Shown here piece by piece: positions 48,925-57,811 of a stretch of 64,000 nt of DNA (its first letter is position 1; each line of letters begins with the position of its first letter). Origin of the DNA: Bacteroides acidifaciens. GTDB lineage: Bacteria > Bacteroidota > Bacteroidia > Bacteroidales > Bacteroidaceae. The position numbers and the translations under genes are program-made. Below the pieces are notes generated by a model. That model saw only the letters and a program-made list of their open reading frames with translations. It was not told the origin of the DNA and ran no database searches. Location: positions 1,488,001 to 1,552,000 of the forward strand of contig NZ_CAEUHO010000001.1 of NCBI RefSeq assembly GCF_903181435.1, in the 5' to 3' direction.

Positions 48925-50475
48925 ATGAGTAACAAAATTTATCCTATTGGCATACAGAACTTTGAAAAAATACGCAAAGGTGGTTATTGCTATATAGATA
49001 AAACTGCCTTGATTTATCAGATGGTGAAAACGGGCAGTTACTATTTTCTAAGTCGTCCACGTCGCTTTGGGAAAAGTCTGTTACTATCTACTTTGGAAGC
49101 CTATTTTCAAGGGAAAAAAGAACTTTTCGAAGGATTGGCGATGGAGAAGCTGGAAAAGGAGTGGATTAAATATCCCATTTTGCATTTAGATCTGAATGCG
49201 GAGAAATATACGACTCCCGAAGCGATCGACCAAGTTTTAGAAAGTGCTTTACGTGGTTGGGAAGCTCTCTATGGCGCACAGGATTACGAGAAAACATTCG
49301 CTTCTCGCTTTCAAGGTGTGATTCAGCGTGCTTGTGAGCAGACGGGACAGAGTGTCGTTATTTTGGTGGATGAGTATGATAAGCCTATGTTGCAGGCAAT
49401 CGGCAATGATGAACTTCAGAAGAGTTTTCGTGATACATTGAAGGCCTTTTATGGAGCTTTAAAAAGCAAGGATGGCTACATTAAATTTGGTATGCTTACG
49501 GGAGTGACAAAATTCGGAAAGGTGAGCGTGTTTAGTGACCTGAACAACCTGGAGGATATATCCATGCGTCAGCAATACATTGAAATCTGTGGAATCAGTG
49601 ATCATGAGTTGCATGAGAACTTTGAAACAGAATTGCATGAATTTGCTGATGCGCAGAATTTGGCGTATGATAAAATTTGTACTGAAATGCGTGAAAGATA
49701 TGATGGTTATCATTTTACTCATGATTCTGTAGGTATGTATAATCCGTTTAGCTTACTTAATACACTTAAATACAATACGTTTGGTAACTACTGGTTTGAA
49801 ACGGGGACACCTACTTATTTGGTCGAATTACTAAAAAAACATCATTACGATCTTCACCGGATGGCTCATGAAGAAACCAGTGCTGATGTACTGAATAGTA
49901 TTGATTCAACTTCCGACAATCCTATCCCTGTGATTTATCAGAGCGGTTATCTTACTATAAAAGGCTACGATCGTGAATTTGAAACTTATCGTTTGGGATT
50001 TCCCAATCGTGAAGTAGAGGAAGGGTTTATAAAATATCTGATGCCTTTCTATACGAATGCCGATGCTGTTGAATCCTCCTTTGAAATTCAGAAGTTTGTC
50101 CGTGAAGTCCGTTCTGGAGATTATGATTCTTTTTTCCGTCGTCTTCAGAGTTTTTTTGCAGATACTCCTTATGAGATGGTTCGCGATTTGGAATTGCATT
50201 ATCAGAATGTTCTCTTTATCGTGTTCAAATTAGTCGGTTTTTATGTAAAAGTAGAATATCACACAAGTCGGGGACGTATCGATCTTGTTTTGCAGACTGA
50301 TAAATTTATCTATGTCATGGAATTCAAACTGGAGGGTATGGCTGAAGAGGCTTTGCGACAGATTAATGAGAAACATTATGCGAAACCTTTTGAGAGTGAC
50401 GAGCGCCGACTGTTCAAAATAGGGGTGAATTTCAGCGCTGAGACAAGAAACATTGAAAAGTGGGTGGCAGAGTAA
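48925..50475 (+). CDS. AAA-ATPase/PD-(D/E)XK nuclease fusion (DUF1703 type)
   Basis: 516 residues. N-terminal signature YPIGIQNFEKIRKGGYCYID (about 5-24), Walker A LSRPRRFGKSLLLSTL (about 38-53), and Walker B VVILVDEYDKPML (about 145). The C-terminal nuclease core has GRIDLVLQTDKFIYVMEFKL (about 450-470), with Asp and ExK in the PD-(D/E)XK order. This family occurs in many copies in Bacteroidales, often as solitary genes; a role in mobile-element or phage conflict is suspected but not established. It has its own promoter and is not tightly linked to cluster B. Confidence 0.9.
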   Translation: MSNKIYPIGIQNFEKIRKGGYCYIDKTALIYQMVKTGSYYFLSRPRRFGKSLLLSTLEAYFQGKKELFEGLAMEKLEKEWIKYPILHLDLNAEKYTTPEAIDQVLESALRGWEALYGAQDYEKTFASRFQGVIQRACEQTGQSVVILVDEYDKPMLQAIGNDELQKSFRDTLKAFYGALKSKDGYIKFGMLTGVTKFGKVSVFSDLNNLEDISMRQQYIEICGISDHELHENFETELHEFADAQNLAYDKICTEMRERYDGYHFTHDSVGMYNPFSLLNTLKYNTFGNYWFETGTPTYLVELLKKHHYDLHRMAHEETSADVLNSIDSTSDNPIPVIYQSGYLTIKGYDREFETYRLGFPNREVEEGFIKYLMPFYTNADAVESSFEIQKFVREVRSGDYDSFFRRLQSFFADTPYEMVRDLELHYQNVLFIVFKLVGFYVKVEYHTSRGRIDLVLQTDKFIYVMEFKLEGMAEEALRQINEKHYAKPFESDERRLFKIGVNFSAETRNIEKWVAE

Positions 50476-50563
50476 GGTTTGAATCATAGGCAATTTCAAT
50501 AGACATAATTTAGGCGAAAATCTCAAGATAACAAATATATCAATGATAACTATCCTTGACTTT

Positions 50564-50731
50564 TCTAAGTGGCAGTTGGTCTATTACTACTATCACAAAT
50601 GGGGTTCCTAATTGGATTTTGACTTGTTGTTAGAGAGATTACAAGGCATATACATGTGAAACGTAGAAAGCATGGAACCCGATGTAGGAATTATGGACAG
50701 TCAAAGCCAATGTGCATGGCATTATTGATAA
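50564..50731 (+). pseudogene. Degraded IS5/IS4-like transposase fragment
   Basis: Reading through stops, the frame gives KWQLVYYYYHKWGS, stop, LDFDLLLERLQGIYM, stop, NVESMEPDVGIMDSQS. WQLVYYYYxKW, then DFDLLLxxL and xVGIMDSQS are landmarks of a common Bacteroides IS5-family transposase, including the catalytic Asp of GIMDSQS. At least two in-frame stops and missing downstream sequence show it is dead. The rest of 50476-50855 shows no further gene. Confidence 0.65.
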
Positions 50732-50819
50732 AAGAAATTTAAACAGGCACTAAATGAAAGAGCTGTGCTTTTAATCCATAAGAAAGTTGTCTAAATTATG
50801 AATTTGTCATTTAATTTGC

Positions 50820-50827
50820 TATATTTG
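50820..50827 (+). promoter_or_regulatory. -7 element of the ATPase/RloB pair
   Basis: TATATTTG (TAnnTTTG). It supports the ATG at 50856 rather than the TTG at 50844 as start. Confidence 0.62.
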
Positions 50828-50855
50828 CAAAGGAATTACAAATTTGAAGAATAAA

Positions 50856-52100
50856 ATGGTACTTGAAATTCGTTTGAGCAACTTCTTCTCAATTAAAGAT
50901 GAGGTTGTGCTGGATATGCAGGCAGCAAGCATCCAAACTAAAAAGGCAAAGGAACTTGAAGAAAATACATTTGTATGCGGTGATGAGCGATTGCTTAAGA
51001 CTGTTGCCATTTATGGTGCAAATGCCTCAGGAAAGAGCAGCCTTATCAAGGCTATTCGCGCTTGTGTGGGAATGATATTCTCATCTCACAATTACAACGA
51101 AAATACGATATTTGCCTTTACTCCGTTCAAATTTGGAGGCATTGGCAAGCCAAGTACATTCTTCATTCGCTTCCTTCTTGAGGGTGTCGAATATGAATAT
51201 TCTTTTGAACTCAATAAAGTTGAGATACTGAAAGAGGCACTGTACTATTATCCGAATGGCCGTCGCTCACTGATATTTTCTCGTGATGAGACAAAGGGAC
51301 CCGACAAAAAGGATATCTATGAATTCCGTTCGGTGATTCGCCGCCCTATGGATGTTGCTGCTAATACGTCCAAGAAAACGCTTTTTGTGTCGCGTGCCAG
51401 TCAGATGGATCGTGATGTTGCAAAAGATGTTTTTCGATATTTCAATGAGCGTTTTATTCTGAATTATTTCGGATATAATTCTTTCTCTGTCGAGCGCTTG
51501 TTGAATGAGAACAAAGAGCAGTTCCTTAATGTGCTGCGAATTGCCGACAGCGACATTGTTAAAATCGACAGTCGCCATGAGAATAAAGTCCTGTCTACCG
51601 CAGTGATTGACCCTACTGACAATCAAATATTGTCAGTAGAAGATATTCAGAAACCACAGCTGGTTATTACGACCTATCACAGGAATAACCCAGATGTTCC
51701 TTTCAATTTTTTTGCAGAAGAATCTGATGGAACACAGCGTTTATTCAGTATGATGCTGACGATTCTGGATATCGTCAAGAATAATAAAATCTTGTTGATA
51801 GATGAAATCGAGACGCAGTTGCATATAAAATTGGTAGAGTATATTATCGGTTTGTTCAATAAAAGCGAATCGTCGCAGCTGATATATACTACGCACAATA
51901 CATATCTGCTTAATACCAATAAGTTGCGCAAGGATCAGATATATTTTGTCAATAAACGGTATGACGGATCCTCGGATTTGTATTCGCTGTATGATTACAA
52001 AGATTTCCGTGATGGCCTGGATACAGAGAAGGCATATTTACAAGGTCGTTTCGATGCCATCCCGTATATTGACGAACAGACGGATAGTTTTATAAAATAG
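50856..52100 (+). CDS. AAA/ABC-type ATPase of a RloA/AbiLi-like defence pair
   Basis: 414 residues from the ATG at 50856. Opening LEIRLSNFFSIKDEVVLDM is the typical SMC/OLD-like start. Walker A VAIYGANASGKSSLIKAI (about 50-67), ABC signature-like FFAEESDGTQRLFSMMLTIL (about 288), Walker B ILLIDEIETQLHIKLVEYI (about 315), and H-loop YTTHNTYLL. With the RloB protein encoded nine bases downstream it forms an ATPase-TOPRIM pair, the layout of abortive-infection systems such as AbiL and (with a different nuclease) PARIS. The ATPase likely senses infection and releases or activates the partner. The exact system name needs a profile search. Confidence 0.88.
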   Translation: MVLEIRLSNFFSIKDEVVLDMQAASIQTKKAKELEENTFVCGDERLLKTVAIYGANASGKSSLIKAIRACVGMIFSSHNYNENTIFAFTPFKFGGIGKPSTFFIRFLLEGVEYEYSFELNKVEILKEALYYYPNGRRSLIFSRDETKGPDKKDIYEFRSVIRRPMDVAANTSKKTLFVSRASQMDRDVAKDVFRYFNERFILNYFGYNSFSVERLLNENKEQFLNVLRIADSDIVKIDSRHENKVLSTAVIDPTDNQILSVEDIQKPQLVITTYHRNNPDVPFNFFAEESDGTQRLFSMMLTILDIVKNNKILLIDEIETQLHIKLVEYIIGLFNKSESSQLIYTTHNTYLLNTNKLRKDQIYFVNKRYDGSSDLYSLYDYKDFRDGLDTEKAYLQGRFDAIPYIDEQTDSFIK

Positions 52101-52108
52101 AAACTGAT

Positions 52109-52651
52109 ATGGGACGACAAATAAGAAAATCCAAAGGCAAAACAATGAAGCCAAATTTCTTTGTTTTCTGTGAAGGGGAGTCTGAGGTTGCCTATGTCAG
52201 TCACCTTCGTTCACAATACCGTGTGCCTATTCAGATTATTCCAAGAAAGAGCGATTCGAACATATCCGTTCGATATATAGAGAATTGCAAGCGGGAATAT
52301 ATTGTGACCAAAAATGATAAAACATTTCTAATGTATGACCTTGATGTGGACGGGATGTTAGTACACCTGCAAAGTATTCCAGATGCCGTATTGCTGGTGT
52401 CAAATCCATGTATTGAGTTATGGTATTTGCTACACTTTGAGGATTGTCATGCCGAACTAACTCAAAACGCCTGCATCAAGAAACTGAAAAGACATCTTGA
52501 ACACTATGCAAAGGGAATTTTGGCATTGAATGAGAAACAGCAACTGTCCGGAAAAATATCAGAAGCAACGTCAAGAGCCAAGGTGTTGGAGACATATAAT
52601 AATCCGTCAACTACCATCTATAAAATGATAGAACTGCTGGAAAGTTTGTAA
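52109..52651 (+). CDS. RloB-family TOPRIM-like protein (AbiLii-like)
   Basis: 180 residues. TOPRIM-like motifs: Glu in PNFFVFCEGESEVAYVSHL (about 24), Asp-x-Asp in TFLMYDLDVDGML (about 76), and SNPCIELWYLLHFED (about 98-112), all typical of RloB. RloB proteins accompany AAA ATPases in abortive-infection loci; predicted nuclease or RNA/DNA-modifying toxin. It starts nine bases after the ATPase gene. An alternative start at residue 13 (MKPNFF) is possible. Confidence 0.88.
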   Translation: MGRQIRKSKGKTMKPNFFVFCEGESEVAYVSHLRSQYRVPIQIIPRKSDSNISVRYIENCKREYIVTKNDKTFLMYDLDVDGMLVHLQSIPDAVLLVSNPCIELWYLLHFEDCHAELTQNACIKKLKRHLEHYAKGILALNEKQQLSGKISEATSRAKVLETYNNPSTTIYKMIELLESL

Positions 52652-52661
52652 TTTGAAGATC

Positions 52662-53015
52662 ATGGAGAATAGGGAAATAACATTAGCCGATACCTTTTTT
52701 GACGTTTTGTCAAAATCACAAGGTAAAGGTGTTAAACTAATGGCAGAGTGAATAAAGGCAGCTATTAAATCGCCAAAGATATTGGAACTGGTAAACATAT
52801 GTGTTATAAATACATTGGGATATAAATCCAAAATCAGCAGTAAAACTGTAGATGATGCAATTGATGGTATTGTCAGTTTTGTACATTCTGAAATTGACAG
52901 TAGTTCTTTATCGGATGATAATAAAGAGAAAGAAAAGAATTCATATAAACATTTTGCAAAAAGTCTCGGTAAAATATTAAAAGAGAATTTACGGGTGGTG
53001 CAACAGCTAATATAG
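52662..53015 (+). pseudogene. Third gene of the ATPase/RloB locus, interrupted by TGA
   Basis: The frame from the ATG at 52662 encodes MENREITLADTFFDVLSKSQ and GKGVKLMAE, meets TGA at 52749-52751 (perhaps a former Trp codon), then stays open for 87 more codons: IKAAIKSPKILELVNICVIN through DDAIDGIVSFVHSEIDSSSL to stop at 53015. Without the TGA it would be a 117-residue helical protein, ten bases after the RloB gene. Either the third component was lost by one substitution, or the TGA is a sequencing error, or the downstream part is translated alone. Confidence 0.6.
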
Positions 53016-53108
53016 AAGAAGTAATCACGTTTTAAAATTTACGTAAAACTATGAAATACTTTTATCGCTATGTTTCTATTGGTCAATGAGATATTTATAA
53101 ATTTATAT

Positions 53109-54454
53109 GGCACTGTCCACAATTTTGTGTAAATAGAAAACTTCAGGATTCGGGTTTTATACTTGAATCCTGTTTTCAAATATAGTAATAAATTGGTTAA
53201 ATATCAATGCCCAATTCCAAATAGGTTGGTACCATTTCTTTTCAATTTCGTTAATGGCCAAATAGACAGATTTTTTCAGTGCATCATCATTTGGAAATGA
53301 TAGCTTATTTTTGGTGTACTTTCTAATTTTCCCATTTAGATTTTCAATAAGATTAGTGGTATAGATAATCTTTCTAATCTCGACGGGGAAATCAAAGAAC
53401 ACGGTCAGTTCTTCCCAATTATTTCTCCATGAGCGTATCGCATATGGATATTTAGCACCCCATTTTTGCTCAAAGTTATCCAACTCCATCTCAGCTGCTT
53501 CTTTAGTAGGTGCATTATAGATGTTCTTTAAATCGGCAGTGAATTCCTTTTTTTCTTTCCAGACGACATAGCGACAGGAGTTTCTAATTTGGTGTACCAC
53601 ACATATTTGAGTAGTAGAGGCAGGAAATACACTCTTGATGGTTTCCGTAAATCCATTCAGGTTATCAGTAACTGTAATCAGAATGTCTTCTACACCACGG
53701 GCTTTGAGATCCGTTAAAACGCCCATCCAGAAAGCGGCACTCTCATTTTTGCCAATCCACATACCCAATACTTCTTTCAAACCTTCCTTATTCAGACCTA
53801 CACATAGGTAAACAGTCTTGTTGATCACTTTGCCGTTTTCTCTGACTTTGAATACGATACCATCCATCCAGACAATCATATATAAACTGTCCAAAGGACG
53901 ATTCTGCCACTCTGTTGCAGCCTGGCTAACTTTATTGGTGATAATGGAGATAGCGGAGGTGGAAAGGTTAATGCCGTATATTTCCTGCATTTCCGACTCA
54001 ATATCAGCGACGCTCATACCTTTGGCATAAAGAGAGATGACAAGACGCTCGATTGATAAGCCGCGGGATTGATGCTTGGGAACAACAATAGGCTCAAATT
54101 CTCCTTTCCGATCACGAGGAACCTGAATAACAGATTTACCCATCTCGGTTTGAATCTGCTTCCTATAACTACCATTGCGGGAGTTGCCACTATGATCGCC
54201 TTGATTGGAGTGTTTTTCATAACCTAAATGGTTATCCATCTCTGCTTCCAGCATTTGTTCATAAACACGAGTATGAAGCTCTTTCATGAAAGCAGTCACA
54301 TCTTCGCCTGTCTTAAACTGGGACAGAAACTCTTTACTTAAAAATTCTTTAGGAATGTCCATAAAATCTGATTTTTACAAAGTTAATACATAAATAAAAA
54401 AACTATGAGAAAAATCCCGTAGTTTTCTATTTACACAATTAGATGGATAGTCCC
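53109..54454. mobile_element. Intact IS256-family insertion sequence (1346 bp)
   Basis: Terminal inverted repeats of 34 bp (53109-53142 and 54421-54454, 27 of 34 matching; inner part TTGTGTAAATAGAAAACT is perfect). Flanked by an exact 8-bp target duplication ATTTATAT at 53101-53108 and 54455-54462. It encodes one full-length transposase. The perfect duplication means the insertion is recent. It entered the gap between the ATPase/RloB locus and the tandem-nuclease unit. Confidence 0.95.
53157..54362 (-). CDS. IS256-family (Mutator type) transposase
   Basis: 401 residues, full length. DDE catalytic features of the family: first Asp in YMIVWMDGIVFKVREN (about 168), second Asp in ITVTDNLNGFTETIKSVFP (about 230), and the conserved CVVHQIRNSCRYV block. 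The C-terminal Glu lies in YTTNLIENLNGKIRKYTKNK (about 335-354). It catalyses copy or circle-mediated transposition of the surrounding element. No frameshift is seen, so it is probably active. Confidence 0.96.
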   Translation of the reverse strand: MDIPKEFLSKEFLSQFKTGEDVTAFMKELHTRVYEQMLEAEMDNHLGYEKHSNQGDHSGNSRNGSYRKQIQTEMGKSVIQVPRDRKGEFEPIVVPKHQSRGLSIERLVISLYAKGMSVADIESEMQEIYGINLSTSAISIITNKVSQAATEWQNRPLDSLYMIVWMDGIVFKVRENGKVINKTVYLCVGLNKEGLKEVLGMWIGKNESAAFWMGVLTDLKARGVEDILITVTDNLNGFTETIKSVFPASTTQICVVHQIRNSCRYVVWKEKKEFTADLKNIYNAPTKEAAEMELDNFEQKWGAKYPYAIRSWRNNWEELTVFFDFPVEIRKIIYTTNLIENLNGKIRKYTKNKLSFPNDDALKKSVYLAINEIEKKWYQPIWNWALIFNQFITIFENRIQV

Positions 54455-54510
54455 ATTTATATCAAACTCACGTTATTTAGGGAACCCTATTTATTGCTAC
54501 AACTTCTAAT

Positions 54511-54660
54511 CTACATTAACAAATCTTGTAACCAAAGGTGAAAACTATCTACTTCAGCATATTGTCCGATCATATCTATATAATTAATCGCATAATATAG
54601 ATCGACTTCATAACCATAAAAATCTATCAAATCTTGAATAAGTTCCTCTGGAGTTATCAT
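54511..54660 (-). CDS. 49-residue acidic protein
   Basis: Frame from the ATG at 54660: MITPEELIQDLIDFYGYEVD, then LYYAINYIDMIGQYAEVDSF and HLWLQDLLM. It is open further upstream to 54705, but that part is hydrophobic and unlike the rest. Strongly acidic and helical. It follows the tandem-nuclease gene by 177 bases on the same strand, and could be a small regulator or inhibitor of that unit. Evidence is only the composition and position. Confidence 0.42.
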   Translation of the reverse strand: MITPEELIQDLIDFYGYEVDLYYAINYIDMIGQYAEVDSFHLWLQDLLM

Positions 54661-54837
54661 GATATTATTTCTTATAAAAAAACAAACTAAATGTAACAAA
54701 ATCAATGATTATAATACAATTGGATACATTCTCTTGTATCCTTCAGTGCACTTACATTACAAGAGTTTATATTCTCTAATTGAAAATTGGTGCTCAGATT
54801 TATTATACTTGTTATTTCCTATTGAAAAATAGACTTT

Positions 54838-55743
54838 TTAGTTCATATTATTGAAGGATATAAACTTCTCACCAGTCGCCAACCAACTAACTTGACTTGG
54901 TACTAAATTTCTTATACCTACAGTCGTATTTATAATTTTAAGATTAGCAGATTTAAGATTGATTATATTCTTCATTGGCATTATCCACATCCCTGAACAT
55001 TCAAAGGCATGATCTAAAGTTACTACAATTAAATAATCTGCGCTTTTACCCATAAGATTATTTATTCTTCTAGTTTCAGATATTCGTCTTCCGCTATCAT
55101 ATACTCGTCTTGTTTTTATTTCAAAAGTCAACCCGTCTTTTTGACTTATCGCATCTAAACCTTTTTCATTCCTATTGTTACATAGTTTTAAATTCAGACG
55201 TTTACAAGCATAGTATTCGCCAATGTCTCCTACGACCCTGCGACTTCTAACAATACCAGTTTCTTGTAGTTCCAAATAACTCTGAGCGAATTTTTTAATA
55301 GAAAGTTGCTCCTTTTTCGATAATTTTAACTGAGTTAAATCTTGAGAAAAGTTAAACACTACAGAAGCGTTAATGCGATACTTTTCTGCATTTATTTGGC
55401 AAGATGGGATTTTTAAAATAGCTAAAGGGGTATAATATTTATCGAAATATACAACAATAAGATAATCAAAATCCTGACATTTCAAACCAGATATGTGATA
55501 ATGAAAATCATTATTGGATATTACTTTTGATTTGATCTGATATTTGTATCCTTGAGAACATTCTGCATCATATCCTTTTGTTGATCTATTAGCTAAATTA
55601 AGATTAAAATATCTAGAAGCAATAAATTCACCTATTTCTCCTGTAAAACTATCTGTACGCATTATTCCTAAAGTGAAAAGTTCATCACTACAACAAGCGA
55701 ACTCCTTTAACAAAATCTTTTTTACTAGTTCTAATTGTTCCAT
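54838..55743 (-). CDS. Protein with two tandem PD-(D/E)XK nuclease-like domains
   Basis: 301 residues made of two similar halves. First copy (about 27-118): TGEIGEFIASRYFNLNLANR, KGYDAECSQGYKYQIKSK, FDYLIVVYFDKYYTPLAILK. Second copy (about 163-260): VGDIGEYYACKRLNLKLCNN, KGLDAISQKDGLTFEIKTRR, ADYLIVVTLDHAFECSGMWI. Each has GxIGE, an Asp in KGxDA, and a (Q/E)IK(S/T)(K/R) triad as in restriction-endonuclease folds. The first has Gln where the second has the catalytic Glu, so only the second half may cut and the first may bind. The gene follows the 669-residue protein gene by 34 bases. It could be a restriction or defence nuclease; no methyltransferase is present in the window. Confidence 0.78.
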   Translation of the reverse strand: MEQLELVKKILLKEFACCSDELFTLGIMRTDSFTGEIGEFIASRYFNLNLANRSTKGYDAECSQGYKYQIKSKVISNNDFHYHISGLKCQDFDYLIVVYFDKYYTPLAILKIPSCQINAEKYRINASVVFNFSQDLTQLKLSKKEQLSIKKFAQSYLELQETGIVRSRRVVGDIGEYYACKRLNLKLCNNRNEKGLDAISQKDGLTFEIKTRRVYDSGRRISETRRINNLMGKSADYLIVVTLDHAFECSGMWIMPMKNIINLKSANLKIINTTVGIRNLVPSQVSWLATGEKFISFNNMN

Positions 55744-55777
55744 AAATCGTATTTTATTTCAATATAAATTTCATTTT

Positions 55778-57787
55778 TTATATTTTAGCGCCACACTTTT
55801 TTAATGTTAAAATATCTTTTGCATAATAGATATTGGTGATATTTTTGCCTAAAGGCATTGGCGAACTATAAACTATCCGCTGAGGAATCATTTCTTTATT
55901 TTCATTAGGTATTAAATAAAAATCAGTTTCGTCAACAACAGAATCAACGACTTGATTTCCTTTTAAACTTAATGATGTATGCTGGGATATGTTTTCCGTC
56001 GAATACAATTTTACATATTTTTCCTTTTGATATAAAGATAAAATAAGAATAAAACATTCTGATTTAATAGTATACACCTCCTTCAATCGGGTATGTTGAT
56101 GATAACCATTAATGTATTTAAAATTTTTCTTTTTCTTTTCTAGTAATGTTCTGATAGGAATTTTATTTATATTACCTTTATTATAACATAATAACAGGAA
56201 TCCATTTTTACAACTTTCCAACAGAGTTACAGATTTTAACAGCCCTTCTTGACTACTAGGTGTTTCGGAAATAACATACGAACCGTCTTTATACAAATTC
56301 CAATAAGCTAGCACCTTCTCATTTGTCATTTTTGAAGGAAACATTAGTTGTTTATCTAAAGCAATATCTTCAATCTCAACCATATTATTTCCCTGTTCAG
56401 GACAACACTCTAGGATCTCTTCAGATATTGTTGATAAATGGATCTTTTTAATATTATTCCATGTGAAGGAATCATTTCCATCCATCATTTCTAATAATGA
56501 ATAAATATATTGGTTGGTTTCTTTTTTTTGTACAGATAAGAACATACATTTTAAATGATGAAATGCTGCTTTATAATATTGAAAGAGTTTCTCATATTCT
56601 ATCTTTTCCATTAAAAAGATAATGAGCATTCCTAATACAGTTAATGTTTTTAGTAATATTGAAGAATCTATTTGAAACCTCTCGGTCTGTTCTCCGATTA
56701 CAGATTGTTGAAATTTCGATATTTCTATATTTAATCGATAAGATAAAATGCCAATAAATACTTCTATATATTTAAGATAAATAACTGATTTGTTTTTATG
56801 GAATAGTTCACCAATCTGTATATATTGAGCTGTCCTACTTTGAAATAATAACGAATCTATTTCTATAGAACTTAATATTACATTTACTTTTTTCATGGCT
56901 TCCCCCATAATTCCCTCCACATTTACCGTTTGAATGAATTCATTCAGAAAGTCCTGTAGTTGATCATTCTGCAAAAGTAAAATTGCTTTAGAGAGTCCCT
57001 CATATTTAGTGGATTTAGGCATTTTCTTCCAAGATCTATAATTTGATTTAGACCAATTTGTAAGACAAACCATTAGCTGTGAAAACTCGTGAATTTTTAC
57101 CAAGTTTCCCTGTTGTATAACGTTATATTTTAATTTTCGATCTAAAAAACGTATATACAGCCTAATCCATTTATTATTGTGCTGTTTTATTAACAATTCA
57201 ATATTGTGCCATTGTGTAATTGTTTTTCTATCTTTTATTCCATATAAGACATTATAAAAATATTCCTTAATAAGTTCTTCTTTATTGATATCCCTAAAAA
57301 GTAAATCGGCATCTATCCATAAAGGAGATTGTTTGGAAATAGGGCATAGCTTTAAAGACAAGATTTTCTGTGTCTTTTCAATAGATATTATTTGGCATGT
57401 AATGGGAGTGTGTGTGTGCTTTTGTTCTAGTGATAACTCTTCATATAAAAAATGAGTCAGTCCATAATTATCACTTAAAACCACACATTTATTTCCAAAC
57501 ATATCAATACCATCCTTTATATAATAAAATGTATAGATATTATTTATTGTATACAGTTCATACAATACCGACAATCTATCCTCTACAAAAATATGGGAAC
57601 CATAAGAATCTCTTCCTCTATATTCACACCGTATAATATTTTTAGATGGATTTTGATAGATTTCAAATGGCTGCATTTTCACCCAACATTCTCTGTTCTC
57701 AACTTTTATTACATAATAATGGTTTTGCTTGGCCTCTGCAATTCTTTCTACCATAAAATTATAGCTTAGTCCCTTTTCTAACATCAT
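55778..57787 (-). CDS. 669-residue protein of unknown function, with OB/S1-like and perhaps pinwheel-like parts
   Basis: N-terminal 150 residues look like two small beta-barrels (HYYVIKVENRECWVKMQPFE; later HTPITCQIISIEKTQKILSL, which ends like an S1 domain). The middle (about 170-470) is helical with many aromatic residues. The last 170 residues contain GFLLLCYNKGNINKIPIRTL, followed by a second strand set, vaguely like GyrA C-terminal blades. No Walker motif, nuclease motif or membrane span. An OB-type start would suggest nucleic-acid binding. It is preceded by a long-hairpin RNA (57812-58051) and followed by the tandem nuclease, with which it probably forms one functional unit. Very AT-rich. 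Confidence 0.7.
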   Translation of the reverse strand: MMLEKGLSYNFMVERIAEAKQNHYYVIKVENRECWVKMQPFEIYQNPSKNIIRCEYRGRDSYGSHIFVEDRLSVLYELYTINNIYTFYYIKDGIDMFGNKCVVLSDNYGLTHFLYEELSLEQKHTHTPITCQIISIEKTQKILSLKLCPISKQSPLWIDADLLFRDINKEELIKEYFYNVLYGIKDRKTITQWHNIELLIKQHNNKWIRLYIRFLDRKLKYNVIQQGNLVKIHEFSQLMVCLTNWSKSNYRSWKKMPKSTKYEGLSKAILLLQNDQLQDFLNEFIQTVNVEGIMGEAMKKVNVILSSIEIDSLLFQSRTAQYIQIGELFHKNKSVIYLKYIEVFIGILSYRLNIEISKFQQSVIGEQTERFQIDSSILLKTLTVLGMLIIFLMEKIEYEKLFQYYKAAFHHLKCMFLSVQKKETNQYIYSLLEMMDGNDSFTWNNIKKIHLSTISEEILECCPEQGNNMVEIEDIALDKQLMFPSKMTNEKVLAYWNLYKDGSYVISETPSSQEGLLKSVTLLESCKNGFLLLCYNKGNINKIPIRTLLEKKKKNFKYINGYHQHTRLKEVYTIKSECFILILSLYQKEKYVKLYSTENISQHTSLSLKGNQVVDSVVDETDFYLIPNENKEMIPQRIVYSSPMPLGKNITNIYYAKDILTLKKCGAKI

Positions 57788-57811
57788 AATATTATTATTT
57801 TAACTCAAATA

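Noticed and set aside
51267..51626. Minus-strand frame opposite the defence ATPase
   Set aside because: Antisense shadow of a gene with clear Walker and signature motifs.
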